Part shown: positions 36,622 to 47,500 of the stretch, in pieces
Layout: each line of letters starts with the position of its first letter
How positions within the stretch are numbered: position 1 is the stretch's first letter
Assembly (NCBI RefSeq): GCF_011759365.1
Contig: NZ_JAARLZ010000003.1
Coordinates: 248,001-312,000, forward strand
Reading direction: 5' to 3'
DNA length: 64,000 nucleotides
From: Luteibacter anthropi
GTDB taxonomy: Bacteria > Pseudomonadota > Gammaproteobacteria > Xanthomonadales > Rhodanobacteraceae
Notes under the pieces: model-generated
Database searches by the model: none
The model's input: the letters and a program-made list of their open reading frames with translations, nothing else
What the model was told of the DNA's origin: nothing
Made by a program: the position numbers and the translations under genes

Positions 36622-37179
36622 ATGATCGACATCCTCCATGCCCCCCTGCCCTACGAAGCCCGGCTGCCCGAACGCGCCGCAACCGACATCGACCTGATCG
36701 TCCTGCACTGCACCGAACTGCCCGACCTGGCCATGGCCCGTGAGTATGGCGAGCGCGTGCTCTACGAAGACCGTGGCACGGGCGCCAGCGGCCATTACTA
36801 CATCGACCGCGACGGCTCGGTGCTGTGCTACGTGGACCCGCTGCGCATCGCCAATCACACGCGGGGCTTCAATCCACGCTCCATAGGGATCGAACTGGTG
36901 AATCTCGGCCGCTACCCCGACTGGTTCGATTCCCGCCGGCAGGAGATGACCGAACCCTACCCGGAGGCCCAGATCGCGGCACTGCGTGCCCTGCTCGGCC
37001 ACCTGCTCGCCCGCTTTCCATCGCTGGGCCACGTGGCCGGCCACGAAGATCTCGATACCGCAATGGTGCCGGCCAGCAACGATCCGGATACCGAAGTGCC
37101 GCGCAAGCGCGATCCCGGCCCGCAGTTTCCCTGGGCACGCGCGCTGCAAGGCTTGCGGCTGACCCGGCTGGACACCTGA
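36622..37179 (+). CDS. N-acetylmuramoyl-L-alanine amidase, amidase_2 type
   Basis: A 185-residue AmpD-like amidase without a clear signal peptide. Zinc ligands can be placed at His29 (IVLHCTE), the His in AGHEDLD and the Asp in KRDPGPQF. GHYYIDRDGSVLCYVD and IGIELVNLGRYPDWF are amidase_2 landmarks. The missing signal suggests a cytoplasmic role in anhydro-muropeptide recycling, but a periplasmic role cannot be excluded. ATG 36622 is 46 bp from the divergent esterase gene. Confidence 0.9.
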   Translation: MIDILHAPLPYEARLPERAATDIDLIVLHCTELPDLAMAREYGERVLYEDRGTGASGHYYIDRDGSVLCYVDPLRIANHTRGFNPRSIGIELVNLGRYPDWFDSRRQEMTEPYPEAQIAALRALLGHLLARFPSLGHVAGHEDLDTAMVPASNDPDTEVPRKRDPGPQFPWARALQGLRLTRLDT

Positions 37180-37185
37180 GCGCCG

Positions 37186-37191
37186 TATAAT
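37186..37191 (+). promoter_or_regulatory. -10 box upstream of tesB
   Basis: A perfect TATAAT, 29 bp before the tesB ATG. No convincing -35 at 16-18 bp. Confidence 0.45.
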
Positions 37192-37219
37192 TCGCGCATC
37201 GTTACCGGGAAACCGTTCC

Positions 37220-38086
37220 ATGTCGGACAACCACGTCAGCGAACTCGTCGATCTGCTCGAACTGGAGCGCCTGGAAGACAACCTCTTCCGCGGCCAGAGC
37301 CGCGACATCGGCACCCGCTTCGTCTTCGGTGGCCAGGTGCTCGGACAGGCCCTCTCCGCCGCGCAGCGCACGGTCGATCCGCAACGCGAAGCCCACTCGC
37401 TGCACGCCTACTTCCTGCGCGCGGGCGATATCGAGGCACCCATCGTCTACAGCGTGGAACGCACCCGCGACGGTGGTTCGTTCTCGTCGCGCCGGGTGGT
37501 TGCCATCCAGCACGGCCAGCCGATCCTCGACGGCTCCATCTCGTTCCAGGTGCCTGAAACCGGTTACGAGCACCAGATGTCCATGCCCGAGGTACCGGCC
37601 CCGGAAGACGTCGAACCCATGCACGAACTCTCGGGTGAGCAACTGGCGCGCCTGCCGGAGAAAACCCAGCGCTGGCTGGGCATCGGCGGCCCGTTCGAGT
37701 TTCGTCATGTGTGGCCGCGCGACGAACTGCGCCCGGCCAAGCGGCCGCCCTACCAGCACATATGGTTCCGCATCAACGCGCCCGTGGGCGACGCGCTGAC
37801 GCTCCACCAGGCCTTGCTCGCCTATGCGTCCGACTTCCACCTCATCGGCACGGCCACGCTACCGCACGGCATCTCCTATCTCACGCGCAACATGCAGATG
37901 GCGAGCCTCGACCATGCCCTGTGGTTCCATCGTCCGTTCCGCATCGACGAATGGCTGCTGTATTCATTCGACAGCCCTACCTCGCAGGGCGGCCGCGGAC
38001 TGGCGCGCGGCATGATCTACACGCGCGACGGCAAGCTCATTGCCTCGACGGCGCAGGAAGGCCTGATCCGCGTGCGTCCCGACTGA
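37220..38086 (+). CDS. tesB: Acyl-CoA thioesterase II
   Basis: A 288-residue double-hotdog thioesterase hydrolysing acyl-CoA to free fatty acid. Family blocks: FRGQSRDIGTRFVFGGQVLGQALSAA, HSLHAYFLRAGD, SFSSRRVVAIQHGQPI and MASLDHALWFHRPFR, then the C-terminal DSPTSQGGRGLARGMIYTRDGKLIAST. Normal length (E. coli 286). Confidence 0.96.
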   Translation: MSDNHVSELVDLLELERLEDNLFRGQSRDIGTRFVFGGQVLGQALSAAQRTVDPQREAHSLHAYFLRAGDIEAPIVYSVERTRDGGSFSSRRVVAIQHGQPILDGSISFQVPETGYEHQMSMPEVPAPEDVEPMHELSGEQLARLPEKTQRWLGIGGPFEFRHVWPRDELRPAKRPPYQHIWFRINAPVGDALTLHQALLAYASDFHLIGTATLPHGISYLTRNMQMASLDHALWFHRPFRIDEWLLYSFDSPTSQGGRGLARGMIYTRDGKLIASTAQEGLIRVRPD

Positions 38087-38090
38087 ACGC

Positions 38091-38981
38091 ATGAACGTCG
38101 AGCTGCGGCACCTGCGTTACTTCATCGCCGTGGCCGACGAGCTGCACTTCAGCCGCGCCGCCGAGCGGCTGGGCATGTCCCAGCCGCCACTCAGCCAGCA
38201 GATCCGCGACCTGGAATCCACGCTGGGCGTGCGCCTGCTGCGCCGGACCAACCGCCGCGTCGAACTCACCGACGCCGGCCGTGCCTATCTCGATGCCGCG
38301 CGCGACATCATCGCGCGGGTGGACGATGCGGGCGATCTTGCCCGCCGTGCCGAACGCGGCGAGATCGGCGAGCTGCATGTCGCATTCACCCGCTCTACGC
38401 CGCTCATCGAGCGATTCCCCCGCGCCATACGCAACTTCCGCGAAACCTGGCCTGCGGTGCGACTGGTGCTGGTGGAGCGCAATACGATGCAGCAGATCGA
38501 AGCCCTGCTCGACGGACGCCAGCAGATCGGCTTGCTACGCGGTGGAACGCTGCCATCCACCCTGGTATCCCACCGCATCGTCTCCGATCCCCTCGTCGCC
38601 GTACTGCGCGCAGACCATCCGCTGGTGAAGGGGCGACGCAAAGGCCTGCGCATGGAAGAACTGGCTGACGAAAACTTCGTGGTGTTCTCGCGCGGTGCCG
38701 GCACCGGTGTGTACGACCAGTTGCTGAGCATGTGCCGCCATGCAGGCTTCATGCCGCGTATCGCGCAGGAGGCCGGCGAATCCTCTACGATGATCAGCCT
38801 CGTGGCTGCGGGCCTCGGTGTGGCCGTACTGCCGGAATCGATGCGCCATGTGCATATCGACGGCGTGGCTTATATCGCCATCGACTCTCCGGATTCGGCC
38901 AGCGAGTTGCATCTGGTTCATCGCCGCGATGACCGCTCGCCACTGGTGCAGGCCTTTACCGGGCTCATGCTGCGCCCCTGA
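38091..38981 (+). CDS. LysR regulator, BenM/CatM-like
   Basis: A 296-residue regulator with the helix-turn-helix LRHLRYFIAVADELHFSRAAERLGMSQPPLSQQIRDLE. The effector domain resembles the BenM/CatM group. The start lies 4 bp after the tesB stop, so co-transcription is likely. The pqqA start is 126 bp downstream; control of pqq is possible but only inferred from position. Confidence 0.92.
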   Translation: MNVELRHLRYFIAVADELHFSRAAERLGMSQPPLSQQIRDLESTLGVRLLRRTNRRVELTDAGRAYLDAARDIIARVDDAGDLARRAERGEIGELHVAFTRSTPLIERFPRAIRNFRETWPAVRLVLVERNTMQQIEALLDGRQQIGLLRGGTLPSTLVSHRIVSDPLVAVLRADHPLVKGRRKGLRMEELADENFVVFSRGAGTGVYDQLLSMCRHAGFMPRIAQEAGESSTMISLVAAGLGVAVLPESMRHVHIDGVAYIAIDSPDSASELHLVHRRDDRSPLVQAFTGLMLRP

Positions 38982-39107
38982 TGCACGTCTTTGGACGTTT
39001 CTATCGCCAGGTACGAAACTGCCGTCCAGTACACAGTTTGACCACGCAGGGTGGGTGTTAATCTCGAAGAAGCCAGGACGTCTGGCGACTACCCGAGGAT
39101 CGACCCC

Positions 39108-39185
39108 ATGCGTAAGTGGAAGAAGCCCGCCTACACCGATCTGCGTCTCGGTTTCGAAGTGACGATGTACGTGTCGAACCGCTGA
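39108..39185 (+). CDS. pqqA: PQQ precursor peptide PqqA
   Basis: A 25-residue ribosomal precursor of pyrroloquinoline quinone. It starts [20 protein letters not shown]; Glu17 and Tyr21 are the residues cross-linked by PqqE (E-x3-Y). GAGGA lies 8 nt before ATG 39108. First gene of the operon, followed by an attenuator-like hairpin. Confidence 0.97.
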   Translation: MRKWKKPAYTDLRLGFEVTMYVSNR

Positions 39186-39200
39186 CACGCGGCGCGTCGG

Positions 39201-39223
39201 CGCCCCGGCATTCCGGGGCGTTT
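39201..39223 (+). terminator. Attenuator-like hairpin between pqqA and pqqB
   Basis: A perfect 8-bp GC-rich stem (CGCCCCGG with CCGGGGCG, 4-nt loop CATT) followed by TTTCCTTCC. A short T-run suggests a leaky terminator, lowering pqqB-E relative to pqqA. Confidence 0.6.
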
Positions 39224-39251
39224 CCTTCCTGCAACGGACGAACGGATCACC

Positions 39252-40163
39252 GTGCATATCCAGGTTCTGGGCTCCGCCGCCGGCGGCGGCTTTCCGCAAT
39301 GGAACTGCAACTGCGCCAACTGCGCCGGCTTTCGCGCCGGCACGCTGCGCGCCACGGCGAGGACGCAATCGTCCATCGCGCTTTCCGACGATGGCGTGCA
39401 CTGGGTGCTATGCAACGCCTCTCCCGACATCCGTGCACAGCTTGCCGCTTTCGCGCCCATGCAGCCCAATCGTGCGCTGCGTGACACCGGCATCTCGGCG
39501 ATCGTGCTGCTGGACAGCCAGATCGACCATACGACCGGCCTGCTCAGCCTTCGCGAAGGATGCCCGCATGAAGTGTGGTGCACGGACATGGTCCATGAGG
39601 ACCTCACCCAGGGGTTTCCCCTGTTCCGCATGCTCACGCACTGGAATGGCGGCCTCACGCACCGGGGCATCGTGCCGGGCCAACCATTCGTGATTGCCGC
39701 ATGCCCACGTCTGCGTTTCACGCCTTTTGCCTTACGCAGTGCCGCGCCGCCTTATTCGCCGCATCGCGGCGACCCGCATCCTGGCGACAACATCGGCCTG
39801 GTCGTGGACGATCTCGATACGGGCGGCCGCCTTTTTTATGCACCCGGACTCGGCGAAGCAGACGACGAACTGCGCCAGATCATGGCAAGCGCACACTGCC
39901 TGCTCGTGGACGGCACGCTATGGCACGACGATGAAATGCAACGATGCGGCGTCGGCACGCGTACCGGCAAGGAAATGGGGCATCTCGCCCAGCACGGCCA
40001 TGGCGGCATGCTCGACGTGCTGGATGCGCTGAACGTGCAGCGCAAGATCCTCATCCATATCAACAACACCAATCCCATCCTGGACGAGGATTCGCCCGAG
40101 CGCGCCGAGTTGCAGCGCCGCGGCATCGACGTCGCCTGGGATGGAATGGGCATCACTCTCTAG
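39252..40163 (+). CDS. pqqB: PQQ biosynthesis protein PqqB
   Basis: A 303-residue metallo-beta-lactamase-fold protein implicated in oxidising the PQQ precursor tyrosine. GTG start at 39252: [23 protein letters not shown] carries the structural zinc cysteines (Cys19, 21, 24), and [16 protein letters not shown] the altered MBL site. It ends [17 protein letters not shown] and WDGMGITL, as PqqB does. Second gene of the operon. Confidence 0.96.
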   Translation: MHIQVLGSAAGGGFPQWNCNCANCAGFRAGTLRATARTQSSIALSDDGVHWVLCNASPDIRAQLAAFAPMQPNRALRDTGISAIVLLDSQIDHTTGLLSLREGCPHEVWCTDMVHEDLTQGFPLFRMLTHWNGGLTHRGIVPGQPFVIAACPRLRFTPFALRSAAPPYSPHRGDPHPGDNIGLVVDDLDTGGRLFYAPGLGEADDELRQIMASAHCLLVDGTLWHDDEMQRCGVGTRTGKEMGHLAQHGHGGMLDVLDALNVQRKILIHINNTNPILDEDSPERAELQRRGIDVAWDGMGITL

Positions 40164-40172
40164 GCGACGATC

Positions 40173-40922
40173 GTGACCCAGGCGCTATCCCGCGATGCAT
40201 TCGAACAGGCCCTGCGCGACAAGGGCCGTTACTACCATAGCCACCACCCCTACCACGTAGCGATGTACGAAGGCCGTGCCACGCGCGAACAGATCCAGGG
40301 CTGGGTGGCCAATCGCTTCTACTATCAGGTGAACATTCCCCTGAAGGATGCCGCGATCCTGGCCAACTGCCCGGATCGCGACACCCGTCGCGAGTGGGTC
40401 CAGCGCATCATCGATCACGACGGGACACCCGGCGAAGGTGGCGGCATCGAGGCATGGCTCACGCTCGCCGAAGCCGTGGGACTGGATCGCGAACAGGTGC
40501 TGTCGCAAGAGCTGGTGCTGCCTGGCGTACGTTTCGCGGTGGACGCATACGTGAACTTTGCCCGGCGAGCGAGCTGGCAGGAGGCGGCAAGCAGTTCGCT
40601 CACCGAGCTATTCGCCCCGGAAATCCACCAGTCGCGCCTCAGCAGCTGGCCGCAGCATTACCCATGGATCGACGCGGAAGGCTATGCCTACTTCCGCACA
40701 CGACTCGGGCAGGCGCGCCGCGACGTCGAGCACGGCCTGTCGATCACGCTCGACCACTACACAACGTATGAGGCCCAGCAGCGCATGCTGGACATCCTCC
40801 AGTTCAAGCTCGACATCCTGTGGACCATGCTCGATGCGATGAGCATGGCGTACGAACTGCACCGACCGCCGTATCACAGCATTACGACGGAACGGGCCTG
40901 GCACAAGGGAATCGCCCTGTGA
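40173..40922 (+). CDS. pqqC: Pyrroloquinoline-quinone synthase PqqC
   Basis: A 249-residue cofactor-free oxidase catalysing the final ring closure and eight-electron oxidation to PQQ. GTG start 40173; blocks [60 protein letters not shown] and [17 protein letters not shown] are diagnostic. Its stop overlaps the pqqD start as GTGA. Confidence 0.97.
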   Translation: MTQALSRDAFEQALRDKGRYYHSHHPYHVAMYEGRATREQIQGWVANRFYYQVNIPLKDAAILANCPDRDTRREWVQRIIDHDGTPGEGGGIEAWLTLAEAVGLDREQVLSQELVLPGVRFAVDAYVNFARRASWQEAASSSLTELFAPEIHQSRLSSWPQHYPWIDAEGYAYFRTRLGQARRDVEHGLSITLDHYTTYEAQQRMLDILQFKLDILWTMLDAMSMAYELHRPPYHSITTERAWHKGIAL

Positions 40923-41185
40923 GTCGCAAACGTATTCCTCAATGGCGCCCCGGCTACCGCTTCCAGTGGGAGCCCGCGCAGGAGGCCTTCGTCCTGCTGT
41001 ATCCCGAGGGCATGGTCCGCCTGAACGAGGGTGCCGGCATGATCGGTGAACTCATCGACGGCCAGCGCAGCGTTGCGCAGATCGTCGCCGCACTGGCCAA
41101 CGAATTCCCCGACGAGGACATCGGCGGTGACGTGGACGACTTCATGCAGGTAGCCCATGAAAAACACTGGCTCCATTTCGCCTGA
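40919..41185 (+). CDS. pqqD: PqqA-binding chaperone PqqD
   Basis: An 88-residue RiPP-recognition protein presenting PqqA to PqqE. GTG start overlaps the pqqC stop. Typical sequence: [28 protein letters not shown] followed by [19 protein letters not shown]. The 3' end overlaps pqqE by 29 bp. Confidence 0.95.
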   Translation: MSRKRIPQWRPGYRFQWEPAQEAFVLLYPEGMVRLNEGAGMIGELIDGQRSVAQIVAALANEFPDEDIGGDVDDFMQVAHEKHWLHFA

Positions 41186-42317
41186 CACCACGCGCCCCGG
41201 CATGCCGTTCTGGCTGCTGGCCGAGCTGACCTATCGCTGCCCGCTGCAATGCCCGTACTGTTCCAATCCGCTGGACTTCGCGGCGCAAGGCAAGGAGCTC
41301 ACCACCGACGATTGGTTTCGCGTGCTGCGCGAAGCGCGTGCCATGGGGGCGGCGCAGCTGGGCTTCTCCGGTGGCGAACCTCTGGTGCGGCAGGATCTTC
41401 CCGAACTCATCGGTGAAGCACGCCGGCTCGGTTTCTATACCAACCTCATTACCTCGGGTATCGGCCTCACCGAAGCGAAGATCGCGGATTTCCGCGAGCG
41501 GGGCCTCGACCATATCCAGATCAGCTTCCAGGCCAGCGACGAGGATATGAACAACCTCATTGCCGGTTCGCCCAAGGCTTTCGCGCAGAAACTCGCCATG
41601 GCGCGCATGGTGAAGGCGCAGGGCTATCCCATGGTGCTGAACTTCGTGACGCACCGTCACAACATCGATCGCATCGATCGCATCATCGACCTGTGCCTTG
41701 CGCTGGAAGCCGACTACGTGGAACTGGCCACTTGCCAGTTCTACGGCTGGGCGCACCTGAACCGGCTTGGCCTGCTGCCTACACGCGAGCAACTGGAACG
41801 GGCCGAACGCATCACCAACGACTACCGCGAACGACTGGCACGCGAGCATCATCCCTGTCAGCTCATCTTCGTCACGCCGGATTACTACGAGGAACGGCCG
41901 AAGCCCTGCATGAGTGGCTGGGGCAGCATCTTTCTCACGGTCACCCCCGACGGCACCGCTCTGCCCTGCCATGGCGCACGCCAGTTGCCCATCGCGTTTC
42001 CGAACGTGCGCGAGCACTCGCTGCAACACATCTGGTACGACTCGCCGGGCTTCAATCACTTTCGTGGTGATGGCTGGATGCCGGAGCCCTGCCGTTCCTG
42101 CGATGAGAAGGACAAGGATTTCGGCGGCTGCCGCTGCCAGGCGTTCATGCTCACGGGTGATGCGGCGGCGACCGATCCTGTCTGCGCGAAGTCATCGCAT
42201 CATGATCTGATCCTGGCAGCGCGTGCCGAAGCGGAAACCGCCACTCAACGTATCGACCAGCTCACATTCCGCAACGCACCCAGTTCACGCCTGATCGCAC
42301 GCGTCACACCGACATGA
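41157..42317 (+). CDS. pqqE: PqqA peptide cyclase PqqE (radical SAM)
   Basis: A 386-residue radical SAM enzyme forming the Glu-Tyr C-C bond in PqqA. The SAM cluster motif CPLQCPYC is at Cys28, Cys32 and Cys35, followed by [14 protein letters not shown]. The C-terminal SPASM region contributes further cysteines ([32 protein letters not shown]). Its stop overlaps the next gene as ATGA. Confidence 0.97.
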   Translation: MKNTGSISPDTTRPGMPFWLLAELTYRCPLQCPYCSNPLDFAAQGKELTTDDWFRVLREARAMGAAQLGFSGGEPLVRQDLPELIGEARRLGFYTNLITSGIGLTEAKIADFRERGLDHIQISFQASDEDMNNLIAGSPKAFAQKLAMARMVKAQGYPMVLNFVTHRHNIDRIDRIIDLCLALEADYVELATCQFYGWAHLNRLGLLPTREQLERAERITNDYRERLAREHHPCQLIFVTPDYYEERPKPCMSGWGSIFLTVTPDGTALPCHGARQLPIAFPNVREHSLQHIWYDSPGFNHFRGDGWMPEPCRSCDEKDKDFGGCRCQAFMLTGDAAATDPVCAKSSHHDLILAARAEAETATQRIDQLTFRNAPSSRLIARVTPT

Positions 42318-44224
42318 GCCAAACCCTGACTGCTGCACGGGCCGTCGCTGCCGGCGCGGACTTCACCGAACTCGCTGCCCATTCCGGTGTACTGGTGTAT
42401 GGGCGCTTTGATCCTGCTGACGGTGCAACCCGTCTGTGGATATATCGCGACGGCAGCGCCATCTGTCTGACACCGGATGGTTACAGCGTGCGCAGCCGGG
42501 TGTACGAATACGGTGGCGGGTCGTTCTTTCTGAGCAGTGATGCCCTGTTCTTCGTCAACGAGAAAGACCAGCAGGTCTACAGGCAGTCGCTGGATGGATC
42601 GTCACCTGTGACGTTCGGTGGCATGAACGATGCGCGGTACGGTGATCTTGTCTACGACGAGGCCCGTGGGCACGTCCTTGCCGTGGAAGAACACCCGGAA
42701 GGTGGCCGCTTTCCGGTTCACCGGCTGATCGCCATCGATACCCGGGGCGAACGACGGGTACTCGCCGAAGGCGCCGACTTTTATGCCTCACCACGCCCTC
42801 AATCACACGCATTGGCCTGGATCGAATGGGACCGCCCTCACCAGCCGTGGACGCGCACACGCCTGATGAAGGCGCGCCTCGATCAGCACGGACAGGTAGC
42901 AAGCCATGCCACGGTCGCCGCCGAAGGTAACGAATCCATCCAGCAGCCCACCTTCGACAACGATGGGGTGCTCATGGCGCTGACGGACCGTGATGGCTGG
43001 TGGCGGCCGTGGCGCTTCGCGGATGATGCGATGGACATGCCATTACCAAGCCCGCTGGCCGATCACGCTGGCGCGCCATGGCAGATGGGAACCCGGACGT
43101 GGATGGCGCTGCCTGACGGTAGCTACGTGGTCTGCTGGTTTGATCGCGGATTCGGACGGTTGTCGCTGCTGAATGGTGCGACATGGCATGACCTCGCCAC
43201 CGACTACACGCGTTTTCGCGCGCTGACCGTGGATGGCAATCACCTGTATGCCATCGCCGCCTCGCCGACGCATCCCTCGACGGTGATAGGCATCAATCTG
43301 CTCACACATGCCGTCAACGTGTTGGCAGGCGGAGAACCACCGCTGGCCGAAAGCGACATCGCATTACCCCACCCCATCACCTGGCCGATCACTGTAGGAG
43401 CGCGCCTCGCGCGCGACCGGCCAAGCGAATCCGTTGATGGTGTTCGCGACAACCGGTCGCGCGCAAGGCGCGCTCCTACAGAGGCTAACGAAACCCCGAG
43501 CGCCAGGAACGCCCACGGCTTTCTCTACCTGCCCGCATCCGAAACCCCACCCCCACTCATCGTCTTCATCCACGGCGGCCCCACCTCCGCCACCCACCCG
43601 GTCTTCGATGCCCGTATCCAGTTCTGGACAGGCCACGGCTTCGCGGTGGCGGACATCAACTACCGCGGCAGCACCGGCTACGGCCGTGCCTATCGCGATG
43701 CACTGCGCGGCGCATGGGGCGTCGCAGACGTCGAAGACGCGTGCGCCCTCGTCCCCTGGCTCGCCGCACAAGGCCTCATCGACCCATTGGCCGCCTTCAT
43801 CCGTGGCGGCAGTGCAGGCGGCTACACCGCGCTGTGCGCCCTCGCCTTCCGCGATGTCTTCCGTGGCGGCGCCAGCCTCTACGGCGTGAGCGACCCCATT
43901 GCGCTGGCAAAGGACACCCACAAGTTCGAATCCGACTACATGGACTGGCTCATCGGCGATCCGGTCACCGACGAAGCCATTTACCACGAACGCACGCCGC
44001 TGCTGCACGTCGAGGGCATCACGGTACCGGTGATCTTCTTCCAGGGCGGCCGCGACGCGGTGGTGGTACCCGCACAAACCGAAGCCATGGTCGCAGCACT
44101 ACGCCAACGCGGCGTCCCCTGCGAATATCACGCTTATCCCGATGAACGCCACGGCTTCCGCCAGGCCACCACCCTCGCGCACGCCCTGGAAAACGAACAC
44201 GCCTTCTACCGCACCCTCCTGTAG
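42314..44224 (+). CDS. S9 family prolyl-oligopeptidase-like peptidase, coupled to pqqE
   Basis: A 636-residue serine peptidase: an N-terminal beta-propeller (about 1-350) and an alpha/beta-hydrolase domain with a complete triad, Ser500 (GGSAGG), Asp581 (GGRDAVV) and His613 (ERHGF). ATG 42314 overlaps the pqqE stop (ATGA), making it the last gene of the PQQ operon. S9 peptidases occur beside pqqE in some pseudomonads; a role in releasing or degrading the PqqA peptide, in place of the absent M16 protease PqqF, is inferred. Residues about 360-389 are translated REP-like repeat, and the stop codon is the TAG of a second repeat. Confidence 0.9.
   Translation: MSQTLTAARAVAAGADFTELAAHSGVLVYGRFDPADGATRLWIYRDGSAICLTPDGYSVRSRVYEYGGGSFFLSSDALFFVNEKDQQVYRQSLDGSSPVTFGGMNDARYGDLVYDEARGHVLAVEEHPEGGRFPVHRLIAIDTRGERRVLAEGADFYASPRPQSHALAWIEWDRPHQPWTRTRLMKARLDQHGQVASHATVAAEGNESIQQPTFDNDGVLMALTDRDGWWRPWRFADDAMDMPLPSPLADHAGAPWQMGTRTWMALPDGSYVVCWFDRGFGRLSLLNGATWHDLATDYTRFRALTVDGNHLYAIAASPTHPSTVIGINLLTHAVNVLAGGEPPLAESDIALPHPITWPITVGARLARDRPSESVDGVRDNRSRARRAPTEANETPSARNAHGFLYLPASETPPPLIVFIHGGPTSATHPVFDARIQFWTGHGFAVADINYRGSTGYGRAYRDALRGAWGVADVEDACALVPWLAAQGLIDPLAAFIRGGSAGGYTALCALAFRDVFRGGASLYGVSDPIALAKDTHKFESDYMDWLIGDPVTDEAIYHERTPLLHVEGITVPVIFFQGGRDAVVVPAQTEAMVAALRQRGVPCEYHAYPDERHGFRQATTLAHALENEHAFYRTLL
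43393..43480. repeat. REP-like palindrome inside the S9 peptidase gene
   Basis: An 88-bp full palindrome, read in frame as [13 protein letters not shown] and, at the far arm, RSRARRAPT. It falls at the junction of propeller and hydrolase domains and leaves the frame open. Confidence 0.95.
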
Positions 44225-44333
44225 GAGCGTGCTTGCGCGCGACCGATTGCCGCGATCACGTCTCACAACCATCCGTTGCGATCACTTTCATCGCTCCACT
44301 CCGTCGGGTCGCGCCCAAGGCGCGCTCCTGCTA
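44220..44333. repeat. REP-like element, degenerate right arm
   Basis: The left arm TGTAGGAGCGTGCTTG is intact; the right arm (CGCCCAAGGCGCGCTCCTG) is decayed. Its TAG (44222-44224) is the stop codon of the S9 peptidase gene. The rest of the gap before the RHS gene (to 44504) shows no gene. Confidence 0.85.
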
Positions 44334-44504
44334 CCGCATCCATGGTGCTGGCATACCGCCCTCCCCGTGCATGGCCGATTTTGCATATCTTCGCCTACAA
44401 CCAACGGCTTATGTCACTCACTGTCTACCCGGCGCACGCTTCGTATCAGCGCATCGTCCCGTATATCCCGATCACCGCCCAATCTGCTCGGCAAGGAGAG
44501 CCTC

Positions 44505-47500
44505 ATGAAACACAACGCGATGGGTACGGACCCCTCCGATTTTCGAAACGCCGCCATCTTCAACACGACCCGACAGAAATGTACCCATGTCGATCCGCGC
44601 ACCGGCCTGTTCGAATGTTTCATGCCGTTGCCTGCAATCACAGGCAACGCAGGCCAGGGGCCCGTCCTGGACATGTCCCTGTATTACTCCCCTGCGGTCA
44701 ACAACATTGCTGCCCTGGGCGATGGCTGGTCGTTCGGATCCATCGCCACCTATTTCGAAAGAAACAGCACCCTCACCCTGCATACCGGTGAAGTGATCCT
44801 GGTAGAAAAGGGTAAAGCCTTTCAAAACAGCGCCGTCAAGGCCACCTGGTCCGACAACGACACCACCCTGACCGTGGAACGAGCAGACGGGCGCGTGGAA
44901 ACCTTCCAAAAGGCGGGTGACAGTTTGTTGTGGACACCCGTCACCATCACCACGGACGGCTATCGGTATCTCCATCTGACCTGGGCGACCGTGGAGCAGT
45001 CGAACGACACTGAATCTCCCTCGATCAACATATTTAGCATCGTGCCCACCCTGCAAGTCATCCCGGTACAACTACGCCATCAAGTCCGCCTGACGGCCAT
45101 CGACGACGACGGTGCAACAGACGCATCCGGCACGAAGGCAAGCCCACGCCGGCTGCTCACCATTGAATACCGCGCCGACGGTACCTCACAACCCGATGAC
45201 CACGTCGCGGCTCCCACCGAAATCCGCCTGAATTTCTGGCCACGCACACGCGAAGCGATGACGTTCGTCCTGAACCTCAACGACCAGTACGCCCTGACAT
45301 CGATCGTGCCGCCGGAGTACGCCATCTGGAAGGCCACGCAGCAAAAGGCCAACGCGACGGTCAACGCAACAGACGGCCCCATGGCCCGCTTTGCTTACCA
45401 GGACCACGCGACATGCGGATGGCTGCTCAACGAGGTCCGCACCTTCGCAGGTCTGACGGAGACGGTAACCTACACAGACGATGGCCTGACGTTTGCCGGC
45501 AATGAAAAGCTGTCTGCACTGCCAAGCGTCAAAACACATATCGTAAAGCCACGTGGAAACATCTCGGAAACAGTCGCCACCTACGACTACCAATGGGTAT
45601 TCGGTGAAGGAAAAAATAAACTCCAAGGCTTCGACGATGTCTATCGGACCACCATCACCCAAGCCGGGTCGATCGTTACACATTTCTATTCCGAAGATCA
45701 CAGTGGCACAAGTGAAGAAAGAAAAACCAATAATGCAATCGTTAGAGTCGATTGTTCGACGATCATTGAAAAATCAGGAAAGACCGAATCATACTCGACG
45801 TCTAGAGACGTTAAGTACGGTGATACGAAAACGCTTTCCATCGCATCACAGGCATTTTTTAGCGCCATTGGCGGCCAGCCATCCCTTCGCTTCACCGAAG
45901 CGTCACACACAGCGTTCGCTTACGACGCATCGCACTCTGGCTTCTGTAAATCGCTTCCAAACGCTGAGATATCAGCTGCGTCGAAGATAGATCCTCGCGA
46001 CGTCAAGTTACCCGACACCGAAGAACCCGTCGATCCGAACGCTACCCCCATGGCTCGCTCTTTTGTCAAAGACGTAGACGCCGACGGATACCTTCACGCG
46101 TGGAAAAGGAAAGACATCACTGGCCTTGACATGCGAAAAATTGTTCCAGCATACGAATTAGCAAGTTCCGAGTATGGGAACGCCGACGCTCCCCATGCCG
46201 CCTCAACCTATCTCAGCGAGCATTCAGAGCACGAATCCCGCCTTCTCTACCAGAAGAACTTCACCTATGTCGACATCAGCGGGCTCAATCGCGAGAAGCT
46301 GAATACACTCAAGCAAGCCTGCGGCCCGACACTGTCAGCCAAGCTCATCCAGATAATCACTTACTATGACGGCGATGACTTCCGCAAAGGCCTGAAGAAA
46401 AGCATCACCCAGGGCAACGACGATGGCAACGGTGGCGTCGTTACCGGCACCGGCACGTTCCTGAGCTTCGCCTATACGCTCAACGCCGACCAGACCGAAA
46501 TCACCATCGCCATCACCGAGTCACGTGCCGATACTTCGCGCACCACCGGTGAAACCCTCAGCACGCTGAGTGGCCGTCTGGTCAACCAGCTCGATGCCGA
46601 CGGCAATAGAGCAACCTACGCCTACGATAGCGCTGGCCGTCTCATCACGCATGTTCTGTGTGCCCAGAGCGACGAGTACCGGCAGACCACCACCTACGCC
46701 TACCCCCAACCCGGTCGCATCGAAACTACTGGCCCGAACGGCCAGAAGCACGCCACAGAGCAGGATGGTCGTGGCAACACCATTCTCGAACAGGTGTGGC
46801 ACACCGAAAAATCGACCTACGTTACAGGGTCTTCCTACTGGCTTCCTTTGAAGACCACGTCCTTTGATGATCAAGGCAGGGAAAGCAGCATCACGCAGTA
46901 TGACCATTTCCTTGATAAATACAGGCCAGTCTACCCCGTCACGAAAGAATCGAGTCCGTACGATAGAGCGTCCGATATCGCCGAGACCTTCACCATGGCG
47001 TACGACGACTGGGGTAACGAATGCAGCCGCACCTACTCCGATGGAAGGGTAGCATTCAACCAGTACGATCCCATCACCCGGGTGCGCGAAGAATGGGTCG
47101 GCGCAAAGGACGACAAACAGCGCAAGCGCACCACCTACAAGCGCAACGGCTCCGTCGCCAAGGTCGAGCAAATCGATACCCATGGAGAGGTCAAGCGCAC
47201 TGACACTTACACTTACCGAAACAACGGGTGGCTGCTGACGCTGTCGCGGGATACGCCGCATGGCATGCATACCACCACCTATAGCTACGACTCCATCGGA
47301 CGTGTGACCACCGAAACGCACAACGAGGATGGCAGCACGTACGCTTATCACTATGAGTACCCCATCGACTGGCTCGTGACCGAGCCCATCAAGCGCACGG
47401 TGACCTGGGGTGCCGTTACCCGCACGCTTGGCGAACGCACCCTGGATGCCTGGGGAAGATGCACCTCGCTCACCCGTGCAGGCATTACCGAGACCTATAC

